Shown here piece after piece: positions 13,289 through 25,871 of a stretch of 64,000 nt of DNA. Location: positions 17,372,149 through 17,436,148 of the forward strand of contig CM055106.1 in NCBI GenBank assembly GCA_029204225.1, written 5' to 3'. A program made the translations under genes and the position numbers. Source of the DNA: Diphasiastrum complanatum (taxonomy: Eukaryota; Streptophyta; Lycopodiopsida; Lycopodiales; Lycopodiaceae). Position 1 is the stretch's first letter; each line of letters begins with the position of its first letter. The notes beneath the pieces are model-generated. The model ran no database searches. It worked only from the letters and a program-made list of their open reading frames with translations, and was not told the DNA's origin.

Positions 13289-16200
13289 ATGGCAACCTCA
13301 ATTGGAGTCATGTTGGAAGCCAATGATAGGCTTACCTCAAGTAACTATTCATTATGGAAAGTGAGGATGGAGTCACTTCTTGAGATGAATGATGTTCTGG
13401 ATATTGTTGTAGGTTTGGAGGAGAGACCAGCAACACAACAAGATCAATTGAGGTATGACAAGAGGGCCAAGAAGGCTCTACACATGATAAAGATGAATGT
13501 TACCAATGAATTTCTCAAGGAAGTTGGTAAGTGCACATCATCTTTGGAAGCTTGGAATCCTTTGAAGAAGCTTTATGAGTCCAAGTCTACTTCTAGAGTG
13601 TTGACTCTAAGAAGGCAAATATTTTCTTGTTTGCAAAAGAATGAAGAAAGTCCAAGTACTTTTGTTTTGAGAATGAAAGCATTGAATGATGAGTTAGCTT
13701 GCATAGATGAAAGCATTAAGGAAGGAGAACTTATTCAAGTGATTCTTAATGGCTTGTTGGATGCTCATGCTAACATTGTTCAAAGTATTGCTATTCAAAA
13801 GACTTTGCCAAGTTTGATCGATCTTCAAGAGATCTTGATCAATGAGGAATATAGGCTTCAAGCAAGAGGTGGATCTACATCAACACTTTAAGAGGATGCT
13901 ATGTTGACAAAGGGCAAATTCAAGGACAAAACCAAAAGCAAGTGGTCTAAAGGGCAAGATCAAGTGGATGCTTCTTCAAGTGGCAAAAAGAAGGATAGAT
14001 CAAAGCTCAAGTGCTTCTATTGTGGCATCAAAGGACACTTTGCAAGTGAGTGCTACAAGAAGAAGAGAGATCAAGGAGACAAGCAAAGTAATCTTACTCT
14101 TGATGAGGATGGTTTGGATGTGCAAGATGCAAATGATGATGCTTTTGTGATGTCTTCATGTATGCTTGCTAATAAAGGAGATCTAGATCCTTGGTGGATT
14201 GATAGTAGAGCAAGTTCACACGTGACCTTTCACAAAGAGTACTTCACCTCTTTGTTGGCATATGGAGATGACAAGAGGGTGATCTACATGGCCAATGATG
14301 GTGAGTGTGCAATCAAAGGGATTGGCACAATTCCTATTTCTCTCTCTACAAATAGGAATGTTCATTTGGAGGATGTCTTGTTTATTCCATCTATTACCAA
14401 GAATTTGCTTAGTGTGAGTCAAATGCTAAGTAAGGGCCTCAAGGTGGAGTTTGATGGAGATGATTGTTTGATCAAAAGGAAGGATGTCTTGATTGGAACA
14501 GGTAAAAGGCAAGGGAACTTGTTCAAACTTGATGCTTGTGTTATTGCTAACCAAGTTGGATGTGTTGCAAGGGAGCAAATTTCTATTCAAGAGGTTTGGC
14601 ACAAAAGGATGGGACACCTCAACTTCAAGTCATTGGAGGTAATGGCAAGGAAGAAGGTTGTGATTGGTCTTCCAAGTTCCTTAAGTAATGACAAGCATGT
14701 TTGTGAGTCTTGTGCTTTGTCTAAGTCACATAGACTACCTTATACTAGATCTATTTCTAGATCTACAAAGCCTTTTCAACTTGTACATTCGGATATTCAT
14801 GGATTTACTACAATTAGCAATAGTGGAGCTAAGATGTATGTAACATTCATTGATGATTTTAGTAGATTTTGTTGGATCTATCTACTAAAGAGCAAGGATG
14901 AAGTGTATGATGTCTTTGTCAAGTTCAAGAATGCAAGGGAGAGCCAATTCTCCACAAAGATCAAGTGCTTGAGAGGTGACAATGGTGGTGAGTACATATC
15001 TAACAAGTTCAAGGCCTTTTGTGATGAGCATGGGATCAAGAGGGACTATACAACATCAAGGACCCCACAACAAAATGGAGTGGCTGAAAGGAAGAATAGA
15101 ACTTTATGTGAAAGTGCTAAAGCTATGAGGTTAAGTGCTAATCTTGACAAACCATTTTGGGATCAAGCTTTGTTGTGTGCCAATTTCTTGTGCAATAGGT
15201 GGCCGACTGCCATTTTGGATGGAAGGACACCTTTTGAGATGCTATTCAAGAGGAGGCCGAGTGTCAACTTTCTAAGAACCTTTGGATGCACATGCTATGT
15301 CAACATTACTCTTGATGATAGGACCAAGGAGGATCCATCTTCAAGAAGAGGTATTTTTGTTGGATATAGTGAGGTGAGTAAAGCCTACAAGGTTTACATT
15401 CCTTCTACTAACAAAGTGATTGTTGGTAGAGAAGTCATTTTTGATGAGGAAAACATTCCAAAGGTGTCTTCAAGCATGATTGATGGTAAAGTAGATGGAT
15501 CTAACATTCTAGATGTTGATGAGAAGGATCCTACTTTGGATGGTGGTGATGATGGACCATCATCAAGTCAAAAGCCAAGGTTTGATGGTTTCTTGTGGCA
15601 AGATGAAGATGGAGGCTCATTCATGGAGTATCATGGTGGATACAAGGCAACAAAGGACAAAGGAGGAGGAGACAAGCAAACAAAAGTTGACCACTCACAT
15701 TTATTGTTTGTTTGCTGTATTTTTCCAGAGAGTTCAGAGTTGGAAGCATGGTGGAATCATCTCATTTACATTCTATTTGATTCTTCATGTTCTAGTCACA
15801 TTTTTACATGTAAAATTGATGTAAGAAATAGTGAAGCATCCCAAGTGGACACTATTCTCTATATCAATTATGATTGTTTCTATTTTGAGCATTACATGAT
15901 CATTGAAAGGAGATCTATTCTTAGGAAGAAGATCATTCTTATGATGGATCAAAGTTCTATTGGCAAAGACTATGCTAGGAGCATTGGAAGCTAGGAAAGC
16001 GAGTTTTGAGGTACATCATTGGAACTCGAGATTTTGGCATATTGTATGAGGGATCAACACCTAATCTTTTTGGATTTTCAGATTTGGACTATGCTGGAGA
16101 TGTAATGGATAGAAAATCCATTAGTTCTTATTGTATTTTCATAGGTGATGGAGCTATATCATGGATGTCAAAGAAATAAGCCACTATCTCATTGTCATCT

Positions 16201-16566
16201 AGTGAGGCCGAGTACAAAGCTCTTACACATTGCACAAAGGAGATGGTATGGATCAAGAGGATGATCAAGGATCTTCACTTGTTGAATTTTTCAGAGAGCC
16301 CAATCATCTTTTGTGACAATCAATCAGCCCAAAGAATGGCATCCAATCCTATCTTTCATGCTAGGAGCAAGCATATTGAGATACAATATCATTTTGTGAG
16401 GGAGCGAGTCATTGCAAAGGAGGTGGAGCTTCAACATGTGTCTTCAAGGGAATGTGTAGCTGATATCTTCACCAAAGCATTGGGAAAAGACTTGTTCATC
16501 AAGCATAGGACTTTACTTGGAGTATTATCAAAGTCTATGCTAAAACTAGTTGAAGAGGGAGTGTGA
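13289..16566 (+). pseudogene. Element A Gag-Pol (copia), truncated and mutated
   Basis: Gag starts at ATG 13289 (MATSIGVMLEANDRLTSSNY). A TAA at 13889-13891 replaces the CAA seen in element C, and the same frame continues to 15994. In order: zinc knuckle CFYCGIKGHFASEC; protease site WWIDSRASSH, where the catalytic DSG has become DSR; GAG-pre-integrase HKRMGHLNF; integrase core with DDFSRFCW and GDNGGEY; TPQQNGVAERK. After SSSQKPR (about 15580) the element switches to sequence unlike RT. From about 15985, in another frame, RNase H resumes (LGKRVLRYIIGTRDFG) with one TAA near 16178, and ends KSMLKLVEEGV at 16566 just inside the 3' LTR. It cannot make active protease or RT. Confidence 0.9.
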
Positions 16567-17211
16567 AAGATTCAACTAGTTTCATCACATTTTGCAATAT
16601 TTCCATATTTGGCATATTGAGGCCAAAACTTGTTTTAGACTTAGAGGTTGACTTTTCAAAGTTCATTAGTCTAAATTTCATTTGAATAAACACTTTTTGA
16701 AAGTGTGGAAAAGATAGAATGCGAGTTTGAGTAGATTCAATTTGAATAAGTTGGGTACCTTGAATCTAGACCCAAAATTGGTAGAGTTAGCATTTTGGTG
16801 GGAAAGCCAAGTGGCCAAATAGGGTTTGGACCTGCTATAAAACGATGTAACTCGTGGAGAGAGTCATCTTCTCTCTTCTCTATCTCATTTCATGCTTATA
16901 CATGGTCCTCTTGGGTTCTACTATCCATTGGTGCACTATCTTGGTGATTGCTTGCAATTCTATGTGTAAAATGATCTATATTTGCTATTTCTGGATCCAC
17001 ACGTGTGAAATACAGTAGCTTGCTGGTTTTGTACGGACAACAACAGTACATAATCATTTCATTCAAGTTTGATCAAGTTCTATTAGTTTTTGCATCTCAA
17101 ATTGTGTGTAGATGCTGATTTTTCTACATTGGTGAAGTTGATAGTGTATTTCTCTTTCTAACCAAAGATCATTCAAGTAGATTGGATCTTAAGGATCTGA
17201 AATCTTTCACA
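16562..17211 (+). repeat. Element A 3' LTR
   Basis: TGTGAAAG...TTTCACA, 650 bp, preceded by a purine-rich tract and followed by the TSD TGGAG. The TATA box has changed to TATAAAAC. Confidence 0.92.
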
Positions 17212-17349
17212 TGGAGATCTACTTGAAAATCTTCTAGAAGTCAAAATTTGTCTACTTTAGCTTATTCCACACATGTGAGCTATCCTCTACACATGGGATG
17301 TGACACCTAACCAAAGGATGTGGCTCATGCAATCAATGGATTGATGTCA

Positions 17350-17546
17350 TGTGTCATATGTTTAGAAAACTAGTTTTTGGCCTTTTTAGCCACTAGAACT
17401 TGAATTAAATCATATGTACAACCTATATGATTATGGTACATGACAAGTACACTAGTTTCACACGTGGGAACAGGCTCCACACATGTGTAATCATCCTATA
17501 TACAAGATTTTTGGCCTCTACCAAGCTTATTTTTGCATTTTTCACA
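17350..17546 (-). repeat. Element B 3' LTR (left)
   Basis: 197 bp with CACACGTGGGAACAGG and CCACACATGTGTAATC motifs. It matches the right LTR with only a few differences. Confidence 0.9.
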
Positions 17547-17558
17547 CTCCTCAAAAAT

Positions 17559-20500
17559 CTAGCTTGGTAAATCTAGCATAGATCTATCTATAACTCCAAG
17601 AGCCGATCTTAATTTTATAAATGGATCTTTAGGCAATGCCTTGGTGAGTATATCAGCAATGCAATCTGATGATGAAACATGAATAATCTTGATCTCCTTT
17701 GCTTGCACTTTCTCCCTCACGAAATGATGTGCAATCTCGATGTGTTTTGTTCGAGCATGGAAGACTGGATTGTTTGCAAGTTGTTGAGCTGCTTGATTAT
17801 CACAATATATGCATGGAATGTCTTCATCCTTGATCATATGTAGCTCCTCCAAAAGCCTTTTAAGCCAAAGAACCTCCTTTGTTGTTGTTGTCATAGCTTT
17901 ATATTCGGATTCTGTTGATGAAAGAGTAATGGTATCTTGCTTTTTGGAAAGCCCAGATATAACTCCTCCACATAAGAATGTAGCAAATGCACTTATGGAT
18001 CTTCTATCCATTTTGTCACCTGAAAAACTTGAGTCCGAATATGCTCTCAAACAAATATTAGTCCTTTCATAAACTATGCCAAAGTCTTTTGTAGCCAATA
18101 TGTACCTTAACACCCTTTTTGCTCCTTTCCAATGACATATTAATGGACTTTGCATGTATTGACTCAACTTGCCAACACAAAAACTAAGATCTGGTCTAGT
18201 GATAGTTAAGTATATCAAGGAACCAATAAGCATTCTATAGGTAGTGATGTCCTCAAAGGATGCTTCATCACTTTCCTTAGAAACTTTTACACTTAGTTCC
18301 ATAGGAGTTTCAACTCCTTTAGAATCAATCATGCCAAATCTTGCTAAGATTGATCTAGCATACTTAGATTGACATATGAAGGTAAAATCATTACTTCTAG
18401 TGACTTCTATTCCAAGTATAACTTTAAGAAGTCCTAGATCTACCATCTTAAACTCACTAGACAAGGAAACTTTTACATTCTTAATGCCATCTAGATCATT
18501 TCCTGTGAGTATAATGTCATCAATATATAAAACTAATATAATGATCTTTCCATCATTACATTTGTAGTACAATGATGATTCATAAGAACTTACAACAAAT
18601 CCAATGGAAATAAGATAGGAATGCAACCTAGAGTACCATGCTCTTGGTGCTTGCTTGAGTCCATAAAGACTCTTCTTCAAGAGACACACCTTGTCTTCTT
18701 CTCCATCTTTGATGAAGCCCTCGGGTTGGCACATGTAGATTTCCTCTTCCAAGAATCCATTCAAGAAAGCATTTTTCCAATCAAGTTGGAAGATCTCCCA
18801 TTTGAAAGAAGTTTCAAGACATATGATTAATCTAATGGTCACAAGCTTTGCAACAGGTCCAAAGGTTTCATCATAATCTATGCCTTTGACTTGCCAAAAA
18901 CGTTTTGCTACAAATCTAGCTTTGTACTTATGAATGGAACCATCTTGATTATATTTCAATCTATATATCCATTTACAAGTAAGAGGCTTCTTTCCATAAG
19001 GTAAATCAACAAGTTTCCAAGTTTGATTTTCCATTAATGCATCAAAATCTACTTGCATAGCTTTCCTCCAATATTGAGACTTATTTGCTTCCTCAAAACT
19101 AGTTGGTTCTTCAAGCATAGTAGTCAAGAAAGTATAAGAGTTGAGTAGTTGAGAATCTTCCCTTTGCTCCCCTTTGTCACTATAAGTGAGCCTTGATGGC
19201 TCAATCCTTGTCCTTGTTGATCTTCTTGGCACCCTTGGACTTGGAGTAGGTTCCACTTGGTCTTCATCTTCATGAAGCTCCTCCTCGGCCATAGCATGAT
19301 CTTTGACAAGTTGAGTGTTGCTGGAAGTCACCTTTCCTTTGGCTTGGAGAGATTCATCAAAAAGTATATCTCTACTAGCAACAACTTTTTTTGTAATAGG
19401 ATCATATATCCTATAGGCTTTCTTAATTTCACTATAACCAACAAAGATGCCTTTGAAAGAAGTGGCATCTTCCTTTTTCCTTGTTTCTAAAGGAATATGT
19501 ACATAACAAGTACATCCAAAAACTTTCAAATCACTAAGATTTGGCTTTTTGCCAAACAATACTTCATAAGGTGTAAGTCCTTTAATGGCACTATTAGTCA
19601 TTCTATTACAAAGAAAGTTTGCACATAAAATAGCTTCTCCCCAAAATGAAATAGAAAGAGATGCATCTAATCTCATAGCTTTAGCACACTCACATAGTGT
19701 CCTATTCTTTCTCTCAGCTACTCCATTTTGTTGTGGAGTATATGTACAAGTAAACTCTCTCTTTATGCCATTAGTTTCACAAAACTCTTTCATCCTATTG
19801 GAGATGTACTCCCCCCCATTATCACTTCTTAATACTTTCAAGCTAGTATTAAGTTGCTTTTCCACAAGAGTTTTGAAATTTACAAAGGACTCAAAAACTT
19901 CACTTTTCTTATACAAGAGATAAACCCAAGAGTATCTTGATTTATCATCAATAAAAGTGACATACATTAGAGCTCCACCATTTGATTCATGTGAAAATGA
20001 ATGAACATCCGAGTGTATAAGGTTAAGAGGAGAGTTATATCTTATCAAAGATCTCTTGAAAGGAAGATTATGAGATTTGGAGAGTCCACAAGCTTCACGT
20101 CCAATTTGAATAACCTCCCTTTCTTGAAACCACTAGCAATAAATTTTTCATCTTTCAAGATAGAACATGCTCCATGCTTGAAATGTAAATCTAATCCACT
20201 ATCCATAAGTTGTCCTACACTCAACAAGTTCTTTGTAATTGAAGGTACATAAAGAACATTGTCTAGATCTACTTTTTTAGATGATCCTAGACATAAAGGA
20301 ATTCCAACACCTACAATCTCACATTCTTGATCACTTGCAGTGAAGATAAATCTCTTAGAACTATTGTAAGAAAGTAGATTAGAAAAGTAGTCTTTTTGGT
20401 GAGTCATGTGAGAGCTTGCCCCACTATCAATCCACCAAGTGTGTTGATTAGATGTTTATGGTGAGGATACCATCAAAGATAGATTGTCTTCTTCCTCCTC

Positions 20501-21319
20501 CTCAAGCACAAGATTGCCTTGAATGTCCTTCTCTTGGGCATTCTTCTTCTTGTAGCACTCGGATGCAAAATGTCCTTTTTTTCCACAAAAGAAACACTTT
20601 AGCTTCTTCTTGTCCTTATTGCTCTTGCCTTTGGAACTTGATGCTCCATCTTTGTTCTCCATCTCCATGTCTTGAGTCTTCTTGGATGGAAACTTTTTCT
20701 TCTTGCCTTTCAAAGAAAAGTTAGCTTTTTCATCACCATCATTCAAAGATAAGGAACTCATCCTACTTTTGATATGAAGCATTCTACTCTCCTCACTAAC
20801 AAGCACACTTTGAATAGCAAAGGTTTGAACAAGATTGGAATAATTATCTCCTAATCCATTCAAAATGATTTGAACTAATTCATCATCTTTGATTTTATCA
20901 TCTATAGAAGACAACTCTTTATTCAAACATTTGATCCTAAAGACATAATTTTGGGCCCTTTCACTACTTCCTTTCATGATTTGAAGGATTTGATTCCTAA
21001 GCATGAGTATCCTTGAAGTGTTCTTGGATCCATAAATGGCTTTCAATGAATCCCAAGCCTCTTTGGATGTGGTACAAGATGAGATTTCTTTCAAAAGTTC
21101 ATTACTTACATTCATTTTTATGCAGTGTAATGCAACTCTACATCTCTTTTTGTACTTAGCCAATTCAACTCCTCCTTGAGGTTCTACTTCCACCTCAAGT
21201 ACTATGTCATAAAGATCATGAAGTACAAGCAAAGACTCCATTCGAACTATCCAAGTAGCATAATTAGTGGATGTAAGTCTTTCACTAATTTCAAGCAAAA
21301 AACCACCCATTGATGCCAT
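17559..21319 (-). pseudogene. Element B Gag-Pol (copia)
   Basis: Gag starts at 21319 (MASMGGFLLEISERLTSTNY) and carries the knuckle CFFCGKKGHFASEC. An in-frame TAA at 20453-20455 stands ten codons before the protease site WWIDSGASSH. After LFKLD the frame jumps to ACGLSKSHNLPF, so about 80 codons including the HHCC GAG-pre-integrase finger are deleted, with a frameshift. From 20048 one 829-codon frame carries the integrase core (DNGGEYIS, TPQQNGVAERKN), RT (KWIYRLKYNQDG, LDWKNAFLNG, VLYIDDIILTGND) and RNase H (SLSSTESEYKA, DNQAAQQLANNP), ending MLDLPS at 17559. RT and RNase H look undamaged by eye, but the polyprotein cannot be made whole. Confidence 0.9.
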
Positions 21320-21921
21320 TTTTTAATGTGAAAAAGCACTAGAAACTCTTATGGTTTCTCTAATAGATCTGAACCTAAAGTCTTCTAGCAATTTAGAAAG
21401 CTAATAGACTCAATCCTATCACTCATGAACCAATCTAGAATGATGGAAATTTAGATTCTAGTCTCAACCTTGCAAAATCACTCCTTAATCTATGATTTTT
21501 AGCAATTTCTCTCTTCAACCTCAACATACACTCAAAAAATCAGGGAAGATCAATTAGTGCACCTAATTCAAGCTTCAATTTTAATTTTCTGGCTGATCTA
21601 ATCCAAGAATTAATCAAAAGATTAGATTTACTATAGAAAATGCTTGATTTTGCAACAAAAATCACTCAAATTGGGTATATGAGTCAAATTCTACAAATTT
21701 TTGAAATTTCTTAGTAAAAAACGGAGCTATACGGCCTCACACATGTGAAAAGGGTTCCTACAGCCCACAACAAGATCTAGACCAAAAATTTTGAGGATAG
21801 CTATCAAATCCAACTCGCTACACAAAATTTGACTAGTTTTCAAAAAATTGCTAATTTTGGCTTTGATTTGGATTAACCCTATCAATTTCAACAAAACCTC
21901 TTGTACTAGGCTCTGATACCA

Positions 21922-22119
21922 TGTGTCATATGTCTAGAAAACTAGTTTTTGGCCTTTTTAGCCACTAGAACTTGAATTAAATCATATGTACAACCTATAT
22001 GATTATGGTACATGACAAGTACAATAGTTTCACACTTGGGAACAGGCTCCACACATGTGTAATCATCCTATATACAAGATTTTTGGCCTCTACCAAGTTT
22101 ATTTTTTGCATTTTTCACA
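21922..22119 (-). repeat. Element B 5' LTR (right)
   Basis: 198 bp, with the primer site directly to its left in plus coordinates. It is followed to the right by A-family leader sequence. Confidence 0.9.
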
Positions 22120-22813
22120 TGTTTTACTTCATTTGAGTGTGATTCCATCTTAGGAAGTGGCAAAAGTCATTAGATTGAGAATAGATCATAGGTTGATCGA
22201 GATTCCATGATTATGAGAGGTGGATCTACATCGACACTTCAAGAGGAGGCTATGTTCACAAAGGGCAAATTCAAGGGAAAAACCAAAAGTAAGTGGTCTA
22301 AAGGGCAAGATCAAGTGGATGCATCTTCATATGGCAAAAATAAGAATAGATCAAAGCTCAAGTGCTTCTATTGTGGCATCAAAAGACACTTTGCAAGTGA
22401 GTGCTACATTGAAGAAGAGAGATCAAGGAGACAAGCAAGGTGATCTTATTCTTGATGAGGATGGTTTGGATGTTCAAGATGCAAATGATGATGCTTCTGT
22501 GATGTCTTCATGTATGCTTGATAATGATGGAGATCTAGATCCTTGGTGGATTGATAGTGGAGCAAGTTCACACATGACTTTTCACAAAGAGTACTTCACT
22601 TCTTTGTTGGCTTATGGAGATGACAAGAGGGTGATCTACAAGGCTAATGATGGCGAGTGTGCAATCAAAGGGATTGGCACAATTCCTATTTCTCTCTCTA
22701 CAAATAGGAATGTTCATTTGGAGGAAGTCTTGTTTATTCCATCTATTATGAATTTGCTTAGTGTGAGTTCAAATGCTAAGTAAAGGCCTCAAGATTGAGT
22801 TTGATGGAGATGG
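22120..22813 (+). pseudogene. A-family copia fragment (leader, Gag end, protease start)
   Basis: It begins with the leader sequence TCATTTGAGTGTG..., then jumps to the Gag C-terminus (RGGSTSTLQEEAMFTKGKFK), so most of Gag is deleted. The zinc knuckle, with a frameshift inside, is followed by WWIDSGASSHMTFHKEYF and VLFIPSIMNLLSV. Similarity ends at about 22813. Unlike element A, the protease DSG is kept. This is a truncated relic lying against element B. Confidence 0.85.
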
Positions 22814-24720
22814 GGGCCTGACAAATTGCGAGTAGATATTTGCGAGTTATGTGAGTTTTATTTCCTTGGATTTTTAGATAGCTATTGCAGTGTCCTCTGT
22901 CAATAGCCCTCATACCTTGACATTTGATTTGGCTACCAGTTCTTAGACATCGAATAGCCCACCAACTATTGTTCAGTGGTCTTTCTTGTATGTTCACACG
23001 AAGCTGTAGATTAGCTCGGCCCATCATGTCGTGTGGTATATTCGATGTTCATGGTTGATTGGAACGTGGAAGACTGGATTTATTCTTTGCAAATACCCTT
23101 TGCATGTATTCTATATTTGGACGATGAGACACATTCTCACTATCAACATTCCATTGTTGCGTTGGCCTCTTGCGTTTGACAGTCTGAATTGGTTCATAAA
23201 CATCTGAGTCTTGTATGGCCAAATCAATATGTTCAACAAATTCATTAACTCTTTCAGAGAATGAAGCACCAACAATTGAAGCTCTCTTTCCCGAGCACAC
23301 TCTCTCTAGTAGATTTTGGAAGGTGGGTCATTGACCAATGTATTGGCCAACCAAGAAAGACTTCTCCCGTGCACTTTGCAATATTGCATTGGCCAAATCC
23401 CTCACTGCAGCTTCATAAATTGTCAGCTTAGAATTGTAGTTGTCCACTCTTTGCCAAACACTGTGGACCACCTCGGACAGATTTGTCATTGGCACCTCTG
23501 CCTGATCACCATGATCCATCATCTGTGGCACACAGACTTGTTAATTATATCCATTTAAAAAAAACCCAAATTTAATGCAGCAAATTACATAGAAAATCAC
23601 AACATACCGTAACAACAAATTTTCCCCATCTATGGATTCGATTTTTTCACCATGCTAGCCAGCTCTCCAATTTGCTCAAATAGTTCTCGTACGCATTACC
23701 CAATCTCCACCATGCAGTTATTTTATTGTATATCATGTCTGCAACATCACGATCCGTTTGCATTTCGCCACTGCAAGCATAAAGCGATATGATCATCTCT
23801 AGACAATTGTTTTATGTACTTTGTAGTGTGCTTAGTCACACTATCCATAAAATGAAACAAACACGATCTTTCTTTTCCAACCATCAGTGTGTCAGCATCC
23901 TTTGCATAAACAATGCGCGCAACATTCCAGTTTGCTTGGGCCTCATCTTCCATAAACTCTTGAAATGTGACTGGATCACACAAATGATTAGACATAACGC
24001 GATTCAACAGCCCCCAAATAACACTTGTTCTTGAACATCTTCAACCTTCATATCACATATTGCAATAGTTTGCATGGACCTGGTTTCTACAAAACAAAGC
24101 ACACACAAAACAAAGCACACAATGGATGAGACAAACACTTGCTTTAATATTGAGACAACTATAAATGTATAGATTTGTACCGTATGTCATAGACATGGGC
24201 TGCCATTGTGACCTAGTCTTTAATTCAATGAACATGATCAAAGCAACACCAAGATCTCGATAGATCATTTCCTGGTTGCATTCGTTGTACCAGTTCTATT
24301 CCAGATGTTGGCCTAGAAGTCAACATTTTGAAAACATGGCATCTATCTATTCTGTCATGCAACCATCCAGGGAACAACGATCCATGGAAGAATTGGTATG
24401 CACAATGTTCTTTTAAATATAAAAAGGAAGTTATTTCATGGGATAGATTAACAGGCTACAATTCCTTCCTTGCCAATGTTATCCATGAGTCTTCAATCTG
24501 CAACAATCAATCATCATAAAACTATAAAGTCTATTGTTCGCACATATATTAAAACACAAATGGCCAACTAGAAATTCACACATGACGTACCTTTGATTGT
24601 TTGTAGTTGGCTCAATCAAGGACAACAATTCATCAAGCCTAGTAGAATCTATAGGAGATGATGATGATGATGTTGCCAGCAGGTGGTCTGAAATCAATTC
24701 CTTGACCAAGTGTGAAGATT
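22814..24720 (-). pseudogene. Decayed multi-exon gene, probably transposon-derived
   Basis: A series of minus-strand frames from 24709 to about 23040 look like consecutive exons of one protein: DSTRLDELLSLIEPTTNN (GTACGT donor); WLHDRIDRCHVFKMLTSRP; DPVTFQEFMEDEAQANWN with VGKERSCLFHFMDSVTKHT; EVPMTNLSEVVHSVWQRVDN with LYDAT-like ENSKLTIYEAAVRDL; and GKRASIVGASFSERVNEFVE. The CLFHF segment followed by a TNLSEVVHSVW segment resembles MULE-type transposases around the C/H motif and the TNxxES motif, but I do not see a secure DDE triad. Several stops and frameshifts are present. A host gene relic is the alternative. Confidence 0.4.
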
Positions 24721-24870
24721 ATTAAAATATTATCTTCCTATCTCGAGTTTGGGGTCATGTCCATGATAATTTCCACTAGGTTTCATGTTGTACATATAAG
24801 GAATGTGAATTGAACACATATCCTTCTAGTGTAGCTTGGATTTGAGTTAGATAGGTTCAATTGTAATGCA

Positions 24871-25244
24871 TTAGGGGAGTTTTGGGCTCCAAAAAGACCC
24901 TTTAAGAATTCGTGCAAGATGTCTTTTATATTATTAAAATATTATAGCACTAACATTTTTGACTTGTCATAACTTTTTAATCATATCTTAGAAGTATGTC
25001 ATCTAACATATCATTGGAAAGCCCTTGTTGAGCGCTTTCCAATGCACCAAACTCCACTAAATTTGGACTTACCACTAAAAAGTTATGCCATTTTTAGTTT
25101 GGAATCAAAATGTGGACTCAAAAAGTTACGTTACGTAGATTTCAAATTTGAGTGTTTTGATTGGTCCATGTGTAAGAAAAATTTAAGAAAAAATATAAAA
25201 AGAATTTTTACAAAGGGTCTTTTTTGGATTTAGAACTCCTCTAA
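24871..25244. mobile_element. 374-bp MITE, copy 1
   Basis: The ends are imperfect inverted repeats of about 33 bp (left TTAGGGGAGTTTTGGGCTCC, right end complementary to TTAGAGGAGTTCTAAATCC), both continuing into CAAAAAGACCCTTT. A second copy of identical length lies at 39962-40335. The middle holds CATTGGAAAGC and GCTTTCCAATG, a perfect 11-bp stem around a 10-base loop. There is no coding capacity. TTA/TAA at the ends suggests a TWA-type (PIF/Harbinger) or TA target, but a clean duplication is not seen. Confidence 0.85.
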
Positions 25245-25549
25245 CGACATGCAGATGTTTTGATAGCATGCAAAGTCTTACTGTATGCATGCAAGCCACA
25301 TGCAATCAGTGCATGCAACATGCAAAGTAGTTTCTATGATCTACAAATGTCTAGGCAATTTTATGAGTTGCCATGCAGTACATGCACCATACATGCATGC
25401 AGTTACACATGTGGATCTCTGGTAGGTGAATTAGTTTAGTTAAGTGGACTTTCCATGCAACTCCACTGTAGGAATTCGAGTCTCTCTCATGTAGGGAAAG
25501 CTAGGCATGTTTTGCCATATTGTGAATATTGAGATTTTGGTATTTTGGA

Positions 25550-25619
<70 letters not shown>

Positions 25620-25871
25620 CCGAGTTTTCTATGTATGATTTTCTCTCTCTACCCGAGAGCAGCCTCTTTTTTCCATACTGAACACTTAAAATTTTTTTTG
25701 ACGTTCATTTCTCATAGTGAAGAGTTAGATTTTTTCATCAGATGTATGCCATTGTGCTCTTGTCTTAGATTTTTCAAGCATATCGTTCTTTGATCAATCT
25801 TGTGCAATCACAACACCTCAGTAAGATCCTGTAGGGTGTGTTGTGAAGTTCACACGTGCTAAAAACTTCAC
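25245..25871 (+). repeat. Copia LTR related to element D, with CT microsatellite and CATGCA cluster
   Basis: It ends CACACGTGCTAAAAACTTCACA and is followed at once by the primer site TGGTATCAGAGC (25872-25883), so this is a 5' LTR end. CTCTCTACCCGAG occurs twice, as in the element D LTR. Between 25247 and 25405 there are about ten CATGCA or TGCATG motifs. An expanded CT run (25555-25617) lies inside the LTR. The left end of the LTR is not located with certainty. Confidence 0.7.
25555..25617. repeat. (CT)n microsatellite inside an LTR
   Basis: 63 bases of uninterrupted CT/TC. It grew from the CTCTCTCTACCCGAG motif that is also present, unexpanded, in the element D LTRs. Confidence 0.95.

Larger units (their letters stand above)
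12034..17216 (+). mobile_element. Copia element A, complete ends, reverse transcriptase missing
   Basis: Two 650-bp LTRs (12039-12688 and 16562-17211) begin TGTGAAA and end TTTCACA. A 5-bp target duplication TGGAG lies at 12034-12038 and 17212-17216. The primer site TGGTATCAGAGC follows the 5' LTR directly, and a polypurine tract (GAAGAGGGAG) precedes the 3' LTR. Gag, protease, integrase and the end of RNase H are present, but most of the RT region is replaced by about 400 bases of unrelated sequence. It is the same family as element C (31464-37305). The matching TSD shows that it transposed in this form or was altered after insertion. Confidence 0.93.
17350..22119 (-). mobile_element. Copia element B, short LTRs, minus strand
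   Basis: LTRs of about 197 bp lie at 17350-17546 and 21922-22119, reading TGTGTCATATG to TTTTTCACA on the plus strand. The primer site is the complement of TGGTATCAGAGCCT at 21908-21921. The polypurine tract (TTTTTGAGGAG on the minus strand) lies next to the left LTR. Gag-pol runs 21319 to 17559. The two flanks do not share a 5-bp duplication (TGTCA left, TGTTT right). The right flank is A-family leader and the left is not, so the element's ends may come from recombination between copies. Confidence 0.9.

Noticed and set aside
25247-25405. CRISPR-like or satellite array of CATGCA motifs
   Set aside because: Irregular spacing and no repeat-spacer structure; better seen as a motif cluster in an LTR.
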